64,000 nt of DNA from Epinephelus fuscoguttatus (Eukaryota; Chordata; Actinopteri; Perciformes; Serranidae). The notes beneath the pieces are model-generated. The model saw only the letters and a program-made list of their open reading frames with translations. It had not been told where the DNA came from and made no database searches. Positions 10,901 to 23,728 of this stretch are shown piece after piece (positions within the stretch are counted from its first letter, which is position 1; each line of letters opens with the position of its first letter). Position numbers and translations under genes: made by a program. The DNA is taken from contig NC_064754.1 in NCBI RefSeq assembly GCF_011397635.1, positions 34,836,043-34,900,042 of the forward strand, read 5' to 3'.

Positions 10901-13900
10901 TGCATGACACCGGGGCAGCAGGTGAGTCAGTCAATGATCCTCACTATCTATTGTGGTTTACAGGTGCATGTGGGATTAACAGATAACACTGTTGGTGCTG
11001 GTTGTTGTGGTGTGCATGGGACGGCCTTGTTGATGAAACACAGACGATCAGTACAACGCATTTTGTTGACTGGTCTTTAGATATATGGAAGAGACGGATG
11101 TGTTCATGTGCAAACAGTTGATCAATCACTCAATGTCTTGTATTGAAGTTTCTGATGTTCCTTATTCTGGTGAAGACAGTTTGTCCGGCCGTCGTTGGCT
11201 GCTGATGTAATGAAAGTTGTCCATTTGAGTCCACTTTATCATAAATTTTGTTTTCTGTGTGGTTGTAAAGATAACTCACTACTTCAACTTGACACAGTTT
11301 TGACTGACCATACTGATATTGATTCACAGACATTCAAGAAAACACACCAGAGGCGACAGGCTCTGCAACCAGGGAGAAGTAAGTCAGCAAATAACTTCGA
11401 TCATCTACCCCTACTGTGCTAAGTAAACCATGTAGTTTAAATAAAGGCAGCTCTGTGATTCGGTATAGTTCTGTAGTAGAGCTTCAATATAGCCCATTCA
11501 GTTACAGTGATGCAGCTTAAAAAAAAAACAAAAAAAAACAAACATTCCTACTGAGCTGTTTACACAGCTAATGAAAATAAGTATTTCACTAATATTCCAG
11601 TTTAGATGCAGCCCTGCATATTCTGATTGACGTGCCCCTAACATGGTGTTAACCGCATCAAAATATGAAACCAGCGGCAGACATGTTTGACCATGTAAAC
11701 ACAGCCTCCCTCTTTCATTCCTTCGACCACCTTCTTGTAAGGGTTTGTGTTGCGATATTTGCACATATCCAAAAACCTGCTGATATCCAAGACTTTCATA
11801 CTGTTTAAAAGTAGGTGTGTTTCTTCCTCCGACCAGAAATGTGGGATTTTCTTTTGGGCATGCATTTACACCCCAGCCTTGCAAACTGATGGCTAAATGG
11901 TTTGTGTGCAGTGCATTCATCAGGAATAATAGTAGAACATCACTGTGTATGTTAATGTAGTCAGTCCATCTGTAGTCACTGTTGTATGTTATACGTTTCT
12001 GCCTCTACAACCCATGTGTCATTATCATTTCTTGGCTTCCTTTCTGCCCTGTAACAGACCAGCTCTGCAGCACATTGTTGATGAGGAGGCCATCCTGCAG
12101 CTGATAAAGGACTGCCCAATGTGCGACAGAAGGTGCCGCTGTACCAAATTCACTCGTGGCCCTTACTTCATAGTCTACCAGAGCTGTTACTTTTGCAATT
12201 ATCAACGCAAGTGGGCCAGCCAGCCAGAAGCTAGAGATCTAAACATTCATAAGGCACAAGTAACACCCAAGAGGAAACAGCAGCCAAAGGACAAGGCGTC
12301 TGGAAATGCCAAAGCTGCATCATCAAAGCTTGTAAAGACACGCGCTTCCTCAGTCTCAGAGTCTCAGGACCCAATAAAGACCAAAGGAGTCCCGTGTCAA
12401 CTCTGTCTTGAACATGACTGACTTACATGAGTCTGAAATTGGGCATGATCACAGTTTCAGATGTGCCTTATGGAGGATCATTGTCATGCAGTTGTAGATG
12501 CTTAATGATGATGACATACAATTCTGTAAAGTTGTCTGTGGATATGAAGCTTCAGTCCAAAGTAATGATGTTTATATTGCTAATAAGGGACACATTTAGA
12601 GCACAGTAGTAGTAAGCTTGCTAGTAGGAAGAAATACTACACCAGAAATATGCTAAGATGCCATTGTGTTGTGGAAAAAGAACATTTGAATACTAATCAT
12701 AATTATATTATCTAGAAATACAAAAGAAAGGTCCATGTGGAAAATATAAAAGACTTAACCTACTTGATGGAGCTTTTCTAGGGGCCTCCTGCCATCTCCG
12801 TCCTGGTGTGGTTTGTGTGGTACGTTGTGACCTATGTTGGGCCTTCGTTCCAGCTGGGGACAGTCTAGGAGCGTCAGAAACATCCCTCAGTATTGCTTCT
12901 CTGTACTGGCGCTCCTGCACACACAGACACACCAAACTGTTAGTAAAGTTTTTTTTGTTACAGTCAATGTCCATTTAATAGTTGTCTGTAAAGCAGTAGT
13001 CGTCTCCCCTTTGCCATTTTATACAACGTTTATGCCAGTTTTTGGAGGTAAATTGGTGTTTACAGATTAAAAGTTAAATTGAAAGAAAAAAGATCTTCAG
13101 TTTCCACTGGAACATATCAACAAATGAGGTTCACTTTATATTACTGCAGTTAAAGTTGATTCAGGAAATGTTATTTTTGTTGGAATGCATCCTAAAGTCT
13201 TTACCATGTTATGACGTACCGCATTTTCTATAAATACATTAAAACCTTGCATTCTGTCTAACAAATGTGCTTTCATTGACTGTATTAGTGCATCATAGAC
13301 TGCACAAGCAGATATAATAAGAATGTGTTTCACTTGTTTTATGTGGAGGAGGTGTTTTATAATAGAGTGATGTAACTCATTGTGAAGTTTACTGTTTGAT
13401 AATCATGAATTTCTTAATTTCTGCCTGTATAACAACTTATTTAGAGTAAAATCTGATCAATTGGTCAGTGTGTTCTTTCTCTTAAAGTGTTAGTCACTAA
13501 TTTAAGGGAAGTAAATAAAACAACCATGGGCAAGCACAGAGCCAGTAGAGGCAAACAGCACAACTGAACTGTTCTTTTAAGCAGCAGCTGCAGTACAGAA
13601 ATGTAACCAACAAAATAATTTCCTTGACTAATATACTGTTTAACGATTTTTTTTTTAAATCGTGATGAATATTAAATCAATATGAGAAACAATAAGTTCA
13701 ACTTTAATGACTAAAATAGTGATGTGATGTAGAGACAGGAGGGGGAGGACTGTGAGTGGGATCTTATCGTACTCCTACTACACTAGACATCATACTACAT
13801 CAGACTTACGGCTTCCTGAGCTTTGAGACGTGCCTTGTCTACATCTGCCCGTTTTTTGTCTTCATATCTTTTCAACTCCTCTTCATAAGCCTTATTTTCC

Positions 13901-16900
13901 AGATACTGAATAAGAGAGAGAGAAAGAGAGAGATGCATTTTAATTTTAAAACGTATATGACATGATGAACAGATCAAAAGCAGCAGTATATCTGAAGATA
14001 TTTTTTTAAGCATAGATTTTAAATATCTGAGTAATGAAATAGCAGAAATGACTGAAAAAAGCAGGCAAATACACAAAGTCTTGATGAATCTCCTTGCTCC
14101 TGTTTAAAATTTGCAAGCCCCTGTTCAATCCAGGTTAAAAAAAAGGCAATTTGGTGAGCAAACATGATATTGGTTGGAATAATTATGTCTCAAATCAGGA
14201 TACAAAATCAGACAATTAGAAATTAATTACTTCAGCTTTAAATCAAAGATGTTGTAGACTGTGAAAAACATTTAATTTTTTAAACTGTTCACATTTACAG
14301 ACAGTTTTTAGACTGACTAACTTCAACTTGATTCTCTAAAATACCCTGAACTATTGCTACAATCCTCCCAGTCAGGTATCAATGTAACATTAAAATCTAC
14401 TGAGCAGTCTGCAAACTAAAGCCAGTCCTGAAATCATATTCAAGTAAAATGCTGTTAATTTATTTAAAATACAAGAAAAACACTAAAAACAAATTCATGA
14501 CAACTGATCTCTTATATCAGTATATTCAGACTGCATTTAAAAGGAAAGCACTAAAAATACTATGGTAATACCTTTCGATGTTTTCTGTGAGACTGTCTGT
14601 GGTGTAGCTCTCCTCGCCTCGAAGAATCCGAAACGGCAAGGTTGGTTTGTCTCCCATCATCCAGACTCAAGGCCGTGGCACCTTCCAACTGTCCCTGCAT
14701 GGAGTGACGGACGCGCGGAGGGGAGGGGGACAAGGAGCGTGTCCGGTGGGGGGATTCAACGTCGGGTGTTCCTGAAACTAATAAATGTCACAATTCAACA
14801 CATTCATGTTCAGTTTAGATTAGATTAGATTAATGTTGTATTGGTATGTTAAATAAGGCAAAATGCTAATTTACTCGTGTGTTGTCTCGGACTCCTGCGA
14901 CACTCCATGATGCTGTCACTGTGGTGGGACTGCTTGTCCTCTTCTCTGACGTCACTGGACTCTCCACTTTCACCCAGAACTCGTTTGAGCATCTACAGAA
15001 ATTACACAATGTTGCAAGTGTAAAAGAAAATGTCATAAATGCACAATTGACCATAACCACATGGACATACATTTATAAAGTAAAGAGGAGGCAACAAAGC
15101 AAACACACACACACACACACACACGCAGAAAAGATCATAATGACATTTGCCTGGATACAAAACAATCATGGCAGTATGCTGGGACCTTATGTAAAATACA
15201 CACACCTGATCAAGTTCCTCGAGTCGATGGGAGAGGTTCTCAGATAAGTGATGCAGCTCCTCTTCTGCTTTCTTGTTCCTCTGTCTGCGATATGACAGAG
15301 GCTCCTCTAAATCTTCCTCCTCCAACCTGCTACTGCTCAGGGGGACAAATACCACATTACCACATTGTCTCCGCATAATGTCAGCGAGGACATTTTATTC
15401 CTTATTCTGTAGCTTCCTACTGTTCTCTGGCCATTCACATTTGGCCTATGACAAATACACTTGTACATGCAGCATCGGATATGGAAGCGCATGGATTGGG
15501 ACCTTGAGACAATCACTGCCCATGGAATCGTTGTCTTGTGTAGCATAAAGGACATGTCGTTGTGCAACCCTGTATTCTACAATGACAATACATAAACCTT
15601 GAACTCCACCTGTCTTACCTGATGCCTCTCCTGTCTCTGTGGACTACCCTTCTGTCTGGTTGTCTTCGTGGATAACTCAGATCCTCCTCATTGAACTCTT
15701 CCTCCTCAGTGTCTGGTGGAGAAGGGGTTGTGACCGCCATCTCATCCTGCAGGTTGAGGAAGAGCACATCTGGCTTTGTGCGAAATAAAACCCGCCTAGG
15801 GCCCCCATTAGTCGGCTGAAATTAGACAAAAAGAGAATCAAGTTAACTCGGTTAACGTAAAGTAACGCATAAAAGAAAATAAATAAATAAAGCAACAAAA
15901 ATATGCAGTATTGGTGTATCAAAAATAATTTCAGGTCCTTCTGTAGTTTTTTCTGGAAGAAGTTTAAAAGCTTTCTGCCTAGATGTCCCCAACATTTATT
16001 ACATTATAAGTTATGCACAGAAAATCTGCTCATCAGTCACTTTAGAGAGACTGTAAATGAGCCACTGGCAAGAAATTCAAGTTTATTTTCCAAGTTAACA
16101 TTGGACATAACTAATACTGTATGTCAATGCATGTCAGTTTATCATCCTGTGTCCTCTCTTTTTAACAGAGCAGCCAGTGTGAACACACACAGATACAAAC
16201 CTGACCCTCAGCTGGGTTGTTTATAAGGGTTGCTGGAGATGACATAATACTTAAACAGTAAGTACCAAACGTGTCTGCGTGGTTAAACTGATGCAAGTGA
16301 GGGCTTGTTGCTCTCTCACCTCTATTGTCTCCCCCTCCACTTCTGTCCCGGCTCTTTGCTGACTTGACAAAGATTTCTCACTTGCAGCTGGAAAAAGAGC
16401 AAAACATGACGTCAAGACCTGAGTTACACTTCAATCTGATGGGGGGATTTTTACATATTAATAGCCATCACACTGGCATCACAGTTTAACAGTCATAATT
16501 CATTCAGCCATAACTATCAACTCAATCACGTGCTACCAGGCTTATTTAATCCCATGATCTGTGATGCAGAGTCAAAGAAATCAAACAGTTAAACCACTTG
16601 ATATTTTGGTCTGAGTAAGAACAAAGGTAAAATTTTGTTTTACTTACCAGGAGACTGGATAAGAGGAGGGGACTGTAGTCCATTGGTAACTACTGTCTCA
16701 GGTACAGGTTTAGAGCTCTGTGTGAGAAAGACATGAGGCTTTCAGAACATATTGTCACTTGTGATGGGTTAAGTCACTCCAAAGAGAGAAGAGGAAAATC
16801 TGGTGGCTGTTGTTGTGTACTCAGTTACAGAATCAGGCCATAGGTTAAGCTGTTTGTGTGTGCAAGCAGCCACACAACACCGGGCACTTGTGCTTGTCAC

Positions 16901-19900
16901 AAGAGGAGAACCTGCCATTAAGTACGCACGCTGAGGTATCAATCAGACGCCACTTAACGGTTAAAGTTATTTACTTAAAGAAGTGCTAAATATGTGTATG
17001 TCTGTGTCTGCTAGAGAAGGACAGTTGTCTTTAAAAATGACAAATTTTCTTGGATTCAATACACATTTGTTGTGTTTTCAACAAAAAATATTTTAAAAAA
17101 CAATGCATCATTTTTAACAGGGTGTTGCCTTCCCTTGGTAGCAAACCTTTCTTTAAATATACAAAGATCAGGGTTTGGTTTAGGTACATTAAACAATCTA
17201 AAAAAACATTTTAAAAAAAGCTTAGGCGTAGGCTTACTCATACACAGTGAGGGTGCGGCTGGTCGTGGCTGTAGGCCAGAACAGGAGCTGACCCATAAAA
17301 CAAACCCATATGTGTCTTTCAAGCAAATGGACTGTAGACATTTAAAAGACTTTCACTTTTAATTGTCCGTTAGAGGTTATGTAAGTGATTGTCAGTACGG
17401 TTTTATTACTGTGAAAAGTCTGGAAGTCTGAAGAGCAAAACACATGAGCTTATTGCTAAGTACGAAGTCCTTCTCTCTGTCATTTTCATTGAGTCAGCAT
17501 ACTCTTATTGCTCCTACAGAGCACTGCAATCACTAAAATAGGAAGTGCAAGTGAAAGTGTTTGTGTGTGACAGAGAGGCGGTCTTGTATTGCCTCTATAA
17601 CTTTGGAGAGATAACAAAGTTTACATGTCTTTTCACTGCATGCAAATAAGAGGTAAGGTGACTCTAAAACAGTTGCAATTGAACCTCATCATAATGCATT
17701 GTAAAGCTACCTCTGTGGTGACAGGAGCGGCTTCCTCTCCTGCATTCCCCTGGCTGAGGCCAGCAGCTGTTTGGGAGTGGCTGGGTGAATGTGGCTCTGT
17801 GTCAGGTCGGTGGGGGGTGTCGCTCTGGTTGGGTGGCTGCAGGGCGATGGCTGAGGGCAGCGGTTCAGTCAGTGGAGCATCCTGAGCATCCAGAGGACCA
17901 GAGGTGGTGACTGCCTCTGAAGTTTGGGGAGGGACAGCCGGTCCTTCGAGATTACACATGAGATTTATTGAAAGAATGTCACAGTTACACGTTAAAAATA
18001 TTTGATAATAGGGTGTCTTGGCAGCCAAAGGATTACTGCTAGACCTGCAATGATTAGTTGATTAATCTATTGGTCAATAAACAAAAAATTAATGGGCAAC
18101 CATTTTGACAATCAAGTAGTTGTTTGAGTACGTTTTTAAGCAAAAAAAGCCAAATATTTGCTGGGTTTAGGCTTTTTAAATGTGAGGACTGGATGATTTT
18201 CTTTGTCTCACATGATAATAAACTAAATAGCTTTGGATTTTTGGGCTCTTGGTCAGATAAAACATCATTTTGGAAGACGTAATCTTGGGCTGTGGGAAAT
18301 TACACAGGGAATGTTTCACTATTTCACATTTTATTGGCAAAACAAGTATTCAAGAAAATAATGGACAGATTATTTGATACAGAAAATCATTGTTCGTTGT
18401 GGCCCAAATGACAAATTGAAAGCCTTTAATTTAACAATATTAACAAATCAAAATATAAATGATACCTGAAAGCAACATGATGTGACAGCAGAAACATGAC
18501 TGCTATACATCTGCTTTAAGTGGACAATGTTATGCATTGTCTGCCAAACACTGATTGTTGATACTTCATTGTATGCGAATATCTTTGTGGTTTACAGCAA
18601 AGCCACACGACCGGTTAGGTAACTACTGTATATTGTGACAACTAAACCAACAACTTTAATCAGAGCATAAAACGTATGCACCAACATTTTCAAAAAATCT
18701 TCCATTAAGGGAACGTGAATTCCTGACAAATTCTAACGTCACATTCTGGTCACAAACCATCTAGAAAAAAAAAAGCATGTATACATAAAGACAACAAGGT
18801 ATATTGCCCATACACAGTTAGAGTCACTGGGCACAGATGAGCTGTGTCTGCCTGTCTTACCTTCTTGTTTGGGATTGAATGTGCGTGCCGAGACTCCCAG
18901 CCCGATGAGTTCATTAGTTGATCCCATCTCCTCAGTATTCCAGGTATGGAGGGAATGTTTACTGGAATGGACAGCGGACCTGAACAATAAGACATGACAT
19001 TATTTACTTAAAATTCACACAAGTACTTTATATTAAAATGATAGACATTTACTTTAATATACTTGGTCTGACTTCATCAAACCACAACCGATGCAAACAG
19101 TGGAGTTGGCAGATTTTTTAAGCTGATGAGTAAACGGCACCAAATACATAAAAACCATTAGTCTTGTGTGTTAAAATGTGACTTTACTTTATCTAAGCCT
19201 TGTCTAAGATTGGGTCAGTCATGGTAGTGTTGCTGTTAGAAGCCATGCAGTGTATGCTTGTACACAGACACAGCATAAAGTTAAAATCTTCACAGCAGGA
19301 GCATTGATTCACTGAGTATTTACCAGCTGTTTACCTCTATTAAGACACAGACTGTATCAGTGATTCTTCTGGTACTTTCATTACAACAGTGCATACGTTT
19401 TATATTTCAATAGCTTCAAGTGTCTCCACATCATGAATGAAATAAATGTATGAATAAATACACCAGCAGTGCCACAACTTGCACCCTGCCTGAAAAGTAA
19501 AAAAAAAATCAACTGGTAATCACACTGAGCTGCACAAACATCCCTGTTTGAGTCAGTATGTTTGACATAGACCCACTAATCTCTTAATATTTACAGTAGC
19601 ACTGCAAAGTTAGCTTAACAGGCTGTTGTGTCAACAGGAAGTACAGCCCGGATCTGCTCCAAAGCTGAATGACTGTTACATGCCGTGGTATTGTGTGTTG
19701 TAAACATTCTATTTTTCCACCCTAAAAAAAAAAAAAAATTCCTTTTGGAATATTTTTCATCCCAGCTTAATTTTGTTGTTACTCCCTTATCCCATGGGCC
19801 ATGGGGTGTGTAATAATGACATGGTCGCAGTCATGTGGGACAAACCTGACTGTCAGCAATGTCCTGGTTTATGGGAGTGCTCAAAACAAACAGAAGAGTT

Positions 19901-22900
19901 ATTATTCTTTTGCTATTTTGGAGAATTTTTATTAATTTTTACCATGCATTGCCCTTTCTTCATAAAAGAGCAAGCAGTGTGTAACTGTGAGGTCCCAAGT
20001 TTGAGTCAGACAAATACTTCTATGACTTATGATCCTCTCTCTCTCTCCCCATTTTAATTTCTACTGTCGATTATTAAAGAAAAGCCAAATTTCCATATGA
20101 ATATTCTTTTTGAACATAATAAAAAAACATGTTAGTATGAATATGTTCACATAAAGATGTACTGTATGTATATAAATGTAGATGGTTATTAGTATTAACC
20201 TACTTAAACACAAGTTTCTAAGACTCTGATGCACTCCCTTTTCTTTTCCTTACAATGATAACCTACACTTGTTTCAAAATCACAGATGTCACACTGACTT
20301 TGCCAACTGGAGCCCACTGAGTAAAAATATCACCATGATAAAAACCTAAAAAAAACCTCCATATTGTACCTCCAATGGAACTCATATTGTGTGCAACATG
20401 TGTTGCTTAGTGTTTGCGAAGTGTGTGCAGTGCATCTAGGAGAAGCTCTTACTCTTCACTGGAAGACTCAGATGCTTCCTCCAGTTCAGTCTTCTTATGC
20501 TCTGTGTCATTGCAGCTTGTCGCCTCCTTGGCTGCACCAGGGAGGTCCTCATTGAGACTGTCATTCAGTTCCTCTGAAAAAGAAGATGACCAATAACAAA
20601 CTGTAAAAACCACAACCAACAGCAAGGAAATGATTTCAACATATAATGACCTCCGTTGAATTTCAGAGAGGAACAAACACATTGACCTTTAATTAAAAAA
20701 CCTGACTGACAAATGTCAGTGGTGAACTGCTCTGTAAAGTCACTGTTCAAAAACTTTAAAGACAAACCTAAAAGATTCAGCCAAAAAAAAGTGTGACAAA
20801 CAACACAGGCCATCTTGGAGTTTGTAATTCAACAGCTGAATACAGCAACTAGTACGTAAACTAAGCACTACAAGCAGAAGCCCAGTTTGTCATTGTTAGA
20901 CACTGAAGATGGACACCACACACTATTAACATCACCACTGTTCAGATTAATAAACATTTCAGCCGCAAACAACCACTGACAGACCACTGTTAGCTTCTAT
21001 TGTACTCAATACCAATTACAGTATTGCACATCCAGGACGTTTGAATTAGTTCTTTTCACATCATTTGGAAGTGCAGGCACGGTGGTCATTAACTACTAAT
21101 TGCTGTTTGGCAGCAGTGTTAGGGACGGCCCACTCACACAAAGGCATGTTCAGCTCTGCCACACGAAGAGGGCTGACTGTTCTCTATGAAGTCCTGCACC
21201 AGAAGCTGGTCTTAAACTGGGTTTAGGACACATAATGTCTAGTTCATGCTGAAGGACAGACAGGCAATCTCACCTCAACAGAGACTCTGTCAGTAAAAAA
21301 GGAGAAGTAGCAGTTTCAGGCAAACTGAGAACACCAGCTTTCATGAAAATGGCCCTCAGGTCACAGCTCTGCAAATCCATTAATGATGAGGACGGTTTTT
21401 AATATGTTTAATGTTGACACCAGTTCTGATAATCTAATGTTTTGTATATCTGGTGATATAAAATACCGTTAAGCAACTATTTTGGTGTGCACCGGTGTTA
21501 ATATTCTTTAATTAACATTACCATGGCACTGACTACTGCAAGAGAAATCTTCCTGAAAATCATTTTGGAAAGTTTTGATACATTATCAAGCCTTAAAACA
21601 TGTGATTAAAAATTACAAGTTACCAATCAACATGAACCACAGGCTGTCTGTTTGTAAAAATACAGTACATAAACAACTTTGTTAAAGATAGAAATGCATA
21701 TTATCTGTCAAGTTAAAGAAAGTGACAAATGAATCTGCCTACCTCCATTCTGTGACTCCTCGCTTATCTCTTCCTTGAGATACTCCAGGAGGCCATCGAA
21801 GATTTCCAGGAGGTTCTTAGTGGACTCTTTGTCCCCTCTGACAACATTTTCTCCTGTGAACACACAGCCACCCTCAGCATTGCACTCAAAATTACTCATC
21901 ACTGTTATTGCTAAAGAAAAATGGGCACTGTAATTATGCTTGTGTTTTCTGCATACCCCCTTCAGGAAATAAAGAAATTCTACAAAGCATACACATCAAA
22001 GTATACATGCACAGGACTTAATCGATTTTGCTGTAAAGAGTGGAAATGTTTATCATACCATACCTGTAATGTGTGAGAGACTGATCTGAAGGTAATCCAG
22101 GGACAGTGAATCAATCACAGACTGAACATTATGGACGTCATCTTCTTGACTGCATGGTGCTGCAATGTAATCTAAACACACCACACACAGACACACGTGA
22201 ATTCGGCATAATACAAAAAGTGAAATGAACACAACAATATGCATTCACACATTTCCTTGAACACTTTGGCCCTTCACTTTAGCTCTTTCCTTTACCTGAC
22301 AATGCAGGAAAGGGCTCAGCGACATTAACAGTCTCATGATGGCATGTTTAATGGTCTTAGGAAACATTCCTGACATACTAAGCACACTTGGGAGATCATG
22401 TTCTAAACTCAAACCTCACAGCTTGTTAACCTTCAATGTTTTGTCCTTATGCTTGGAATTTAAATGACGTTGTTAGGTGACCAAATAATGGTTATTTTTC
22501 ATCATTACTTACTCTGTTGATCAATTGCTATATGAATCAATTAATCGCTTGGTCTATTGATGTCAGATGATGAAACATAAAACTGTATTCAGTGAAACTG
22601 CTTGTGTTGTCAGTAACAAATACTTCACAGTCTTCAGATATTCAGTTTATTATCGCATAAATCTAAGAAAAAAGCAAAGAGTCACAAGTGAGAAGCTGAA
22701 AACAGAATAGCTGGCAATATTGCCTGAAAAATAACCAAGGCAACGATTTGCTCATCAAAACAGTTGCCTGTTATTCTTCTGATTGACCAATCTATTGATC
22801 AACCTATTGTGTCGACATGTGGTAGATCTGCTGCTTGTTCTTACCTGGAACTTTCTCCCCCAGGATGTTTTCATACAGCGCAATGAAAACATTTGCATCA

Positions 22901-23728
22901 CAGTCTGTCAGTTTCCTCAGCCTTAGGCTTATGTGACACTTGCTGAGTAGATCATTTGCCACATCTACCCAATCTGTAGAAAAAAAACAATGGTCTTGGT
23001 CATGTCCAGAGTAAAATCTTTAAGCAGAAGTTTGAGTTTAGCATCTGATGAAAGAGTTAAACAGAGTGCTCAATAAAGGAGACATCAGTGTACTATGTAT
23101 GAAGAATGGTTTTACTCCTAGTGAGCCCATCACAGTGACATCCACTGGTTATATATTCACAAACCAGGTTCTTCCTCTGGGGGTGATCATGTTAATTCAA
23201 TCGTGAATGCCCATCCGCGGCAAACTTAAGTGTAAGAGCGGGGAGTCATCTCAGTCTCATACACACACACACTAGCTACCGCTATTACAGACTGACGGTT
23301 TAGATGACAGAGCGTTACATTACGTTTACATAATATAATACCACCGGCCATGACTTTGGGTTGACAAAACAACAAGCAAACTACTGTCCAAAGTTACCTG
23401 CCCCCTTAAGTCACCTCTGACGTGTTTCACCGCAACTGTACCGGTTGAGTTAACTCAAAAGTAGCTAGCCAACGTTGCTACTTCGGTCTGTTTGCTAAGA
23501 GGAACATTGTCAGAAAACGTTAAAGTGAGAGCCCTAATCCTAAAATAAAAATATATCTCTAAAATATATACATGTTCATACAATGACAGGCTCAGTGACC
23601 CCTGGAAAGCAAGGATAACCTGGCAGCTAACGTTAGCTTCGAGTTAGCGTTACGTGTCGCTAGCTTTCTCCGGACTGGAGCTGGAGAGTCTGGGCTGCCT
23701 TACCTCTCTCTCCCTCCTGGGTGCCCAT
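4933..23728 (-). CDS. cep95: Centrosomal protein of 95 kDa (Cep95), complete, 21 coding exons
   Basis: Exons in transcript order: 23704-23728, 22845-22973, 22064-22171, 21743-21853, 20453-20573, 18861-18979, 17711-17943, 16648-16717, 16320-16387, 15619-15815, 15206-15326, 14875-14992, 14572-14771, 13810-13905, 12764-12914, 7733-7902, 7521-7595, 7169-7321, 6398-6544, 6193-6264, 4933-5109. Every junction is GT/AG and every phase closes, giving 886 aa, near the roughly 820 aa I recall for human CEP95. The N-terminus (about residues 9-125) carries the family's conserved block, with [25 protein letters not shown] and [13 protein letters not shown]; this is the CH-like domain of a centrosome and spindle-pole protein. 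The middle is low-complexity, acidic and Ser/Pro-rich. The last roughly 270 residues are Arg/Glu/Gln-rich coiled coil, ending in FQYNTSYLH. The start was chosen because MGTQEGER splices in frame into DWVDVAND. The exon 15 donor must be GTAGGT at 12763, because a GTTAAG four bases further on breaks the frame. Its largest intron (7903-12763) hosts two THAP-derived units on the opposite strand. Confidence 0.95.
5275..5858. repeat. Long foldback (hairpin) MITE in the last cep95 intron
   Basis: The left arm (about 5275-5525) is matched in reverse complement by the right arm (about 5582-5858), with a spacer of about 55 bp. Matching landmarks include GGAATACTTCACC near 5278 against the reverse of GGTGAAGTGTTTC near 5845, CTCTCACACAACTC near 5430 against the reverse at about 5665-5680, and CAGTACTTCCC against GGGAAGTACTG. 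TAA sits just outside or at each end, so a TTAA- or TAA-targeting class is possible. There is no coding capacity. Arm divergence appears modest, so it is not ancient. Confidence 0.75.
8315..9683 (+). mobile_element. THAP-bearing terminal-inverted-repeat DNA transposon, about 1.37 kb
   Basis: Left arm (about 8318-8431) and right arm (about 9568-9680) are long, near-identical inverted repeats beginning GGATAGTT and including GACATTTTGGCAAATTCGCC on the outer side. AAGTC flanks both ends (8310-8314, 9684-9688) and is a candidate target-site duplication. A CACTCCGCCCA motif near 9542 also recurs inverted near 8645. Between the arms is one recognisable coding unit, a THAP exon at 8770-9066. No catalytic transposase exon is present, so the copy is non-autonomous. 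TTAA overlaps the right end, so a Kolobok assignment is possible; P-element or hAT classes are not excluded. Confidence 0.7.
8770..9066 (+). CDS. THAP zinc-finger exon inside the inverted-repeat element
   Basis: An ATG opens 99 codons ending exactly at a GTAAGT donor (9067), phase 0. The THAP (C2CH) signature is complete: Cys5, Cys10, Pro26, Trp36, Cys57 and His60 followed by Phe61. The LDIDPNTP block at residues 40-47 is identical in the THAP exon at 10323-10631, which also ends in phase 0, so the two exons are related. Reading through the donor adds 14 codons to a stop at 9109-9111. No downstream exon fits before the right arm ends. It likely encodes a DNA-binding module of a truncated transposase; whether it is expressed is unknown. 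Confidence 0.7.
9852..10200. repeat. Probable transposon-derived arm in the promoter region of the THAP gene
   Basis: From GCAGCGTCACCCC (about 9852) to the CAGGATGTAAAC region (about 10200) the sequence has the character of a dispersed repeat arm that I associate with teleost MITEs (AAAATACATAGTTTCCGTC, CCTTGTTGTGAGCAGTTTC, CCAACCGTATCACCGCGCA). This is recognition from memory, not a search. It lies directly upstream of the start codon at 10323, so the gene may use transposon-derived promoter or leader DNA. Confidence 0.4.
10323..12421 (+). CDS. Four-exon THAP plus Kolobok-type Cys-ribbon gene, lacking a catalytic domain
   Basis: Exons are 10323-10631, 10900-10921, 11330-11378 and 12058-12421. 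Each junction is GT/AG and the phases (0, 1, 2) close to give 247 aa. Residues 1-90 form a THAP C2CH finger: Cys5, Cys10, Pro26, Trp36, Cys59, His62. Two tiny linker exons follow. Exon 4 carries [11 protein letters not shown] (132-142), then Cys146, Cys149, Cys153, Cys155, Cys170, Cys173 and Trp179 followed by ASQP, matching the Cys-ribbon found after the THAP domain in Kolobok-type transposases. The rest is a Lys/Ser-rich tail. The DDE nuclease region expected downstream is absent. The first ATG in frame is 10323; the open frame upstream has no ATG. The gene sits antisense in the 7903-12763 intron of cep95. It is either a domesticated transposase-derived DNA-binding protein or a recently truncated element; open frames across four exons favour the former. 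Confidence 0.65.
11638..11865 (-). pseudogene. Myb/SANT-like DNA-binding domain fragment
   Basis: A 75-codon open frame on the minus strand, inside intron 3 of the THAP gene, contains [13 protein letters not shown] near its start, then [18 protein letters not shown]. The W-x-EEET...LL start, the RN-x-x-x-Y centre and the GG end fit the Myb/SANT-like domain of Harbinger-related proteins and their domesticated relatives. There is no partner transposase exon and no splice context, so it is taken as a transposon fossil or a stray exon. The assignment rests on motif spacing only. Confidence 0.45.
15103..15124. repeat. CA dinucleotide microsatellite
   Basis: An uninterrupted (CA)n tract in a cep95 intron, 80 bp from the donor of the exon at 15206-15326. 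Confidence 0.9.
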
